Below, piece after piece: positions 5,882 to 6,340 of a DNA stretch of 6,340 nt. The position numbers were made by a program, and so were the translations under genes. Under the pieces are notes generated by a model. It made no database searches. It saw only the letters and a program-made list of their open reading frames with translations, and was not told the origin of the DNA. Source of the stretch: Desulfofustis sp. (GTDB lineage: Bacteria > Desulfobacterota > Desulfobulbia > Desulfobulbales > Desulfocapsaceae); the NCBI GenBank assembly GCA_030145365.1, contig JAQYVS010000083.1, positions 1-6,340 on the forward strand, in the 5' to 3' direction. Position 1 is the stretch's first letter. Each line of letters opens with the position of its first letter.

Positions 5882-5899
5882 GTATTGTTCAGATAACAA
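5871..5899 (-). promoter_or_regulatory. Sigma70-type promoter of the fusion gene
   Basis: On the minus strand TTGTTA (5899-5894), a 17-bp spacer and TATACT (5876-5871) make a good -35/-10 pair, with four and five consensus matches. The predicted start is near 5864, giving a short leader of about 25 nt before ATG 5839. Confidence 0.65.
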
Positions 5900-6077
5900 G
5901 TTTCATACAGACCTGCGCTGTATTTACTTTTTCAATCCGCCTAATTGTTCGTATACATGTACGATCGATATGGTTTTTATTGAGAAAAGCCGGTTTGCCC
6001 TGGATTGCAGGACAGAAAGTCATAGTGGATAGTGTTGACGGACTGGAGACCGGTCTGCTGGTTTTTATGATCAATTG
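5900..6077. other. Intergenic stretch upstream of the fusion gene promoter
   Basis: No supported gene. Short frames exist on both strands (minus 6074-5889; plus from a TTG at 5980), but neither has a ribosome binding site or a recognisable motif. GATTCTGACCCCCC lies just to the right (6091-6104). Confidence 0.4.
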
Positions 6078-6329
6078 CTACAATCCTGTCGATTCTGACC
6101 CCCCATCCGGTTTTTCAGATATGGATTTCACGTTAATTCGTGTTGCTTCCGGGAAATATCTGCCACCGAGCACTCCCGGCTCTAGACTTGACGAGTAGAA
6201 ATGCGGGGACGGTCCGATCACTGATACATCGATGCCGAGTTCGACAAATCGACACACAACACTATGAGCGCGGGAAGGCGAGCATGACCGGCCCCTGTAA
6301 GGACCTGTAAACACCAATCGCTTCTTCAT
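6078..6329 (-). CDS. Unassigned open frame, possible gene fragment
   Basis: An 83-codon minus-strand frame begins with ATG at 6329 (MKKRLVFTGPYRGRS) and ends at TAG 6078. I do not recognise the product. The beta-strand-like opening followed by a helix and a second strand (ELGIDVSVIGPSP, about 30-42) superficially recalls the amino end of a Rossmann-like or glycosyltransferase domain, but the protein is far too short for one. There is no clear Shine-Dalgarno sequence, and the opposite strand is open over part of the same stretch (5980-6198). Cys residues at 16 and 26 show no metal-site spacing. It may be a small hypothetical gene, the remains of a decayed gene or mobile element, or noncoding. 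The next gene on this strand starts 238 nt later with its own promoter, so no operon link is implied. Confidence 0.25.
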   Translation of the reverse strand: MKKRLVFTGPYRGRSCSPSRAHSVVCRFVELGIDVSVIGPSPHFYSSSLEPGVLGGRYFPEATRINVKSISEKPDGGSESTGL

Positions 6330-6340
6330 CTTGTCTGACT

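Noticed and set aside
6091..6104. GATTCTGACCCCCC as the end of a mobile or REP-type element
   Set aside because: Only one copy is present and no partner repeat or transposase frame can be shown.

Overview
The window is a bacterial chromosomal segment, and every gene I can support lies on the minus strand. From right to left they are: a large acyltransferase/hydrolase fusion; a YdfG-type short-chain dehydrogenase interrupted by an in-frame TGA; a secreted protein of uncertain family; a DUF4136-type lipoprotein; the manganese exporter MntP; and tRNA-Asn(GUU). Signal peptides, a classical lipobox, strong AGGAGG-like ribosome binding sites and sigma70-like promoters indicate a Gram-negative. The protein set (MntP, DUF4136 lipoprotein, YdfG, PlsC-hydrolase fusion) and moderate GC suggest a Desulfobulbales-like or other Desulfobacterota genome. 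That placement is inference from general resemblance, not a measured result.

Layout. Positions 1-412 hold no recognisable gene, only inverted repeats and a reading frame open to the left edge. Positions 413-651 form a tRNA-Asn unit with its own promoter, a leader of about 80 nt and a terminator hairpin just past the CCA end. Positions 676-2682 form a tight three-gene cluster (secreted protein, lipoprotein, mntP): the first two genes abut exactly and mntP follows after 33 nt. A pseudogene-like ydfG (2764-3519) lies upstream of this cluster, behind a striking palindromic operator (3556-3583). The 722-codon fusion gene (3671-5839) has its own promoter, with a second perfect inverted repeat over the -10 box. 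Positions 5900-6340 are unassigned; a minus-strand frame of 83 codons there is open but resembles nothing I can name.

How the genes may work together. The secreted protein and the lipoprotein are probably co-translated and act in the envelope. MntP exports Mn2+ across the inner membrane and seems to depend on the upstream genes for transcription; I see no yybP-ykoY (Mn2+) riboswitch before it. The fusion protein joins a phospholipid-type acyltransferase to a serine hydrolase with a complete candidate triad, which points to acyl-chain transfer or remodelling of membrane lipids by one polypeptide. The points most worth a second look are the nonsense codon that replaces a nucleotide-binding glycine of YdfG, the fusion protein, and the two palindromic operators.
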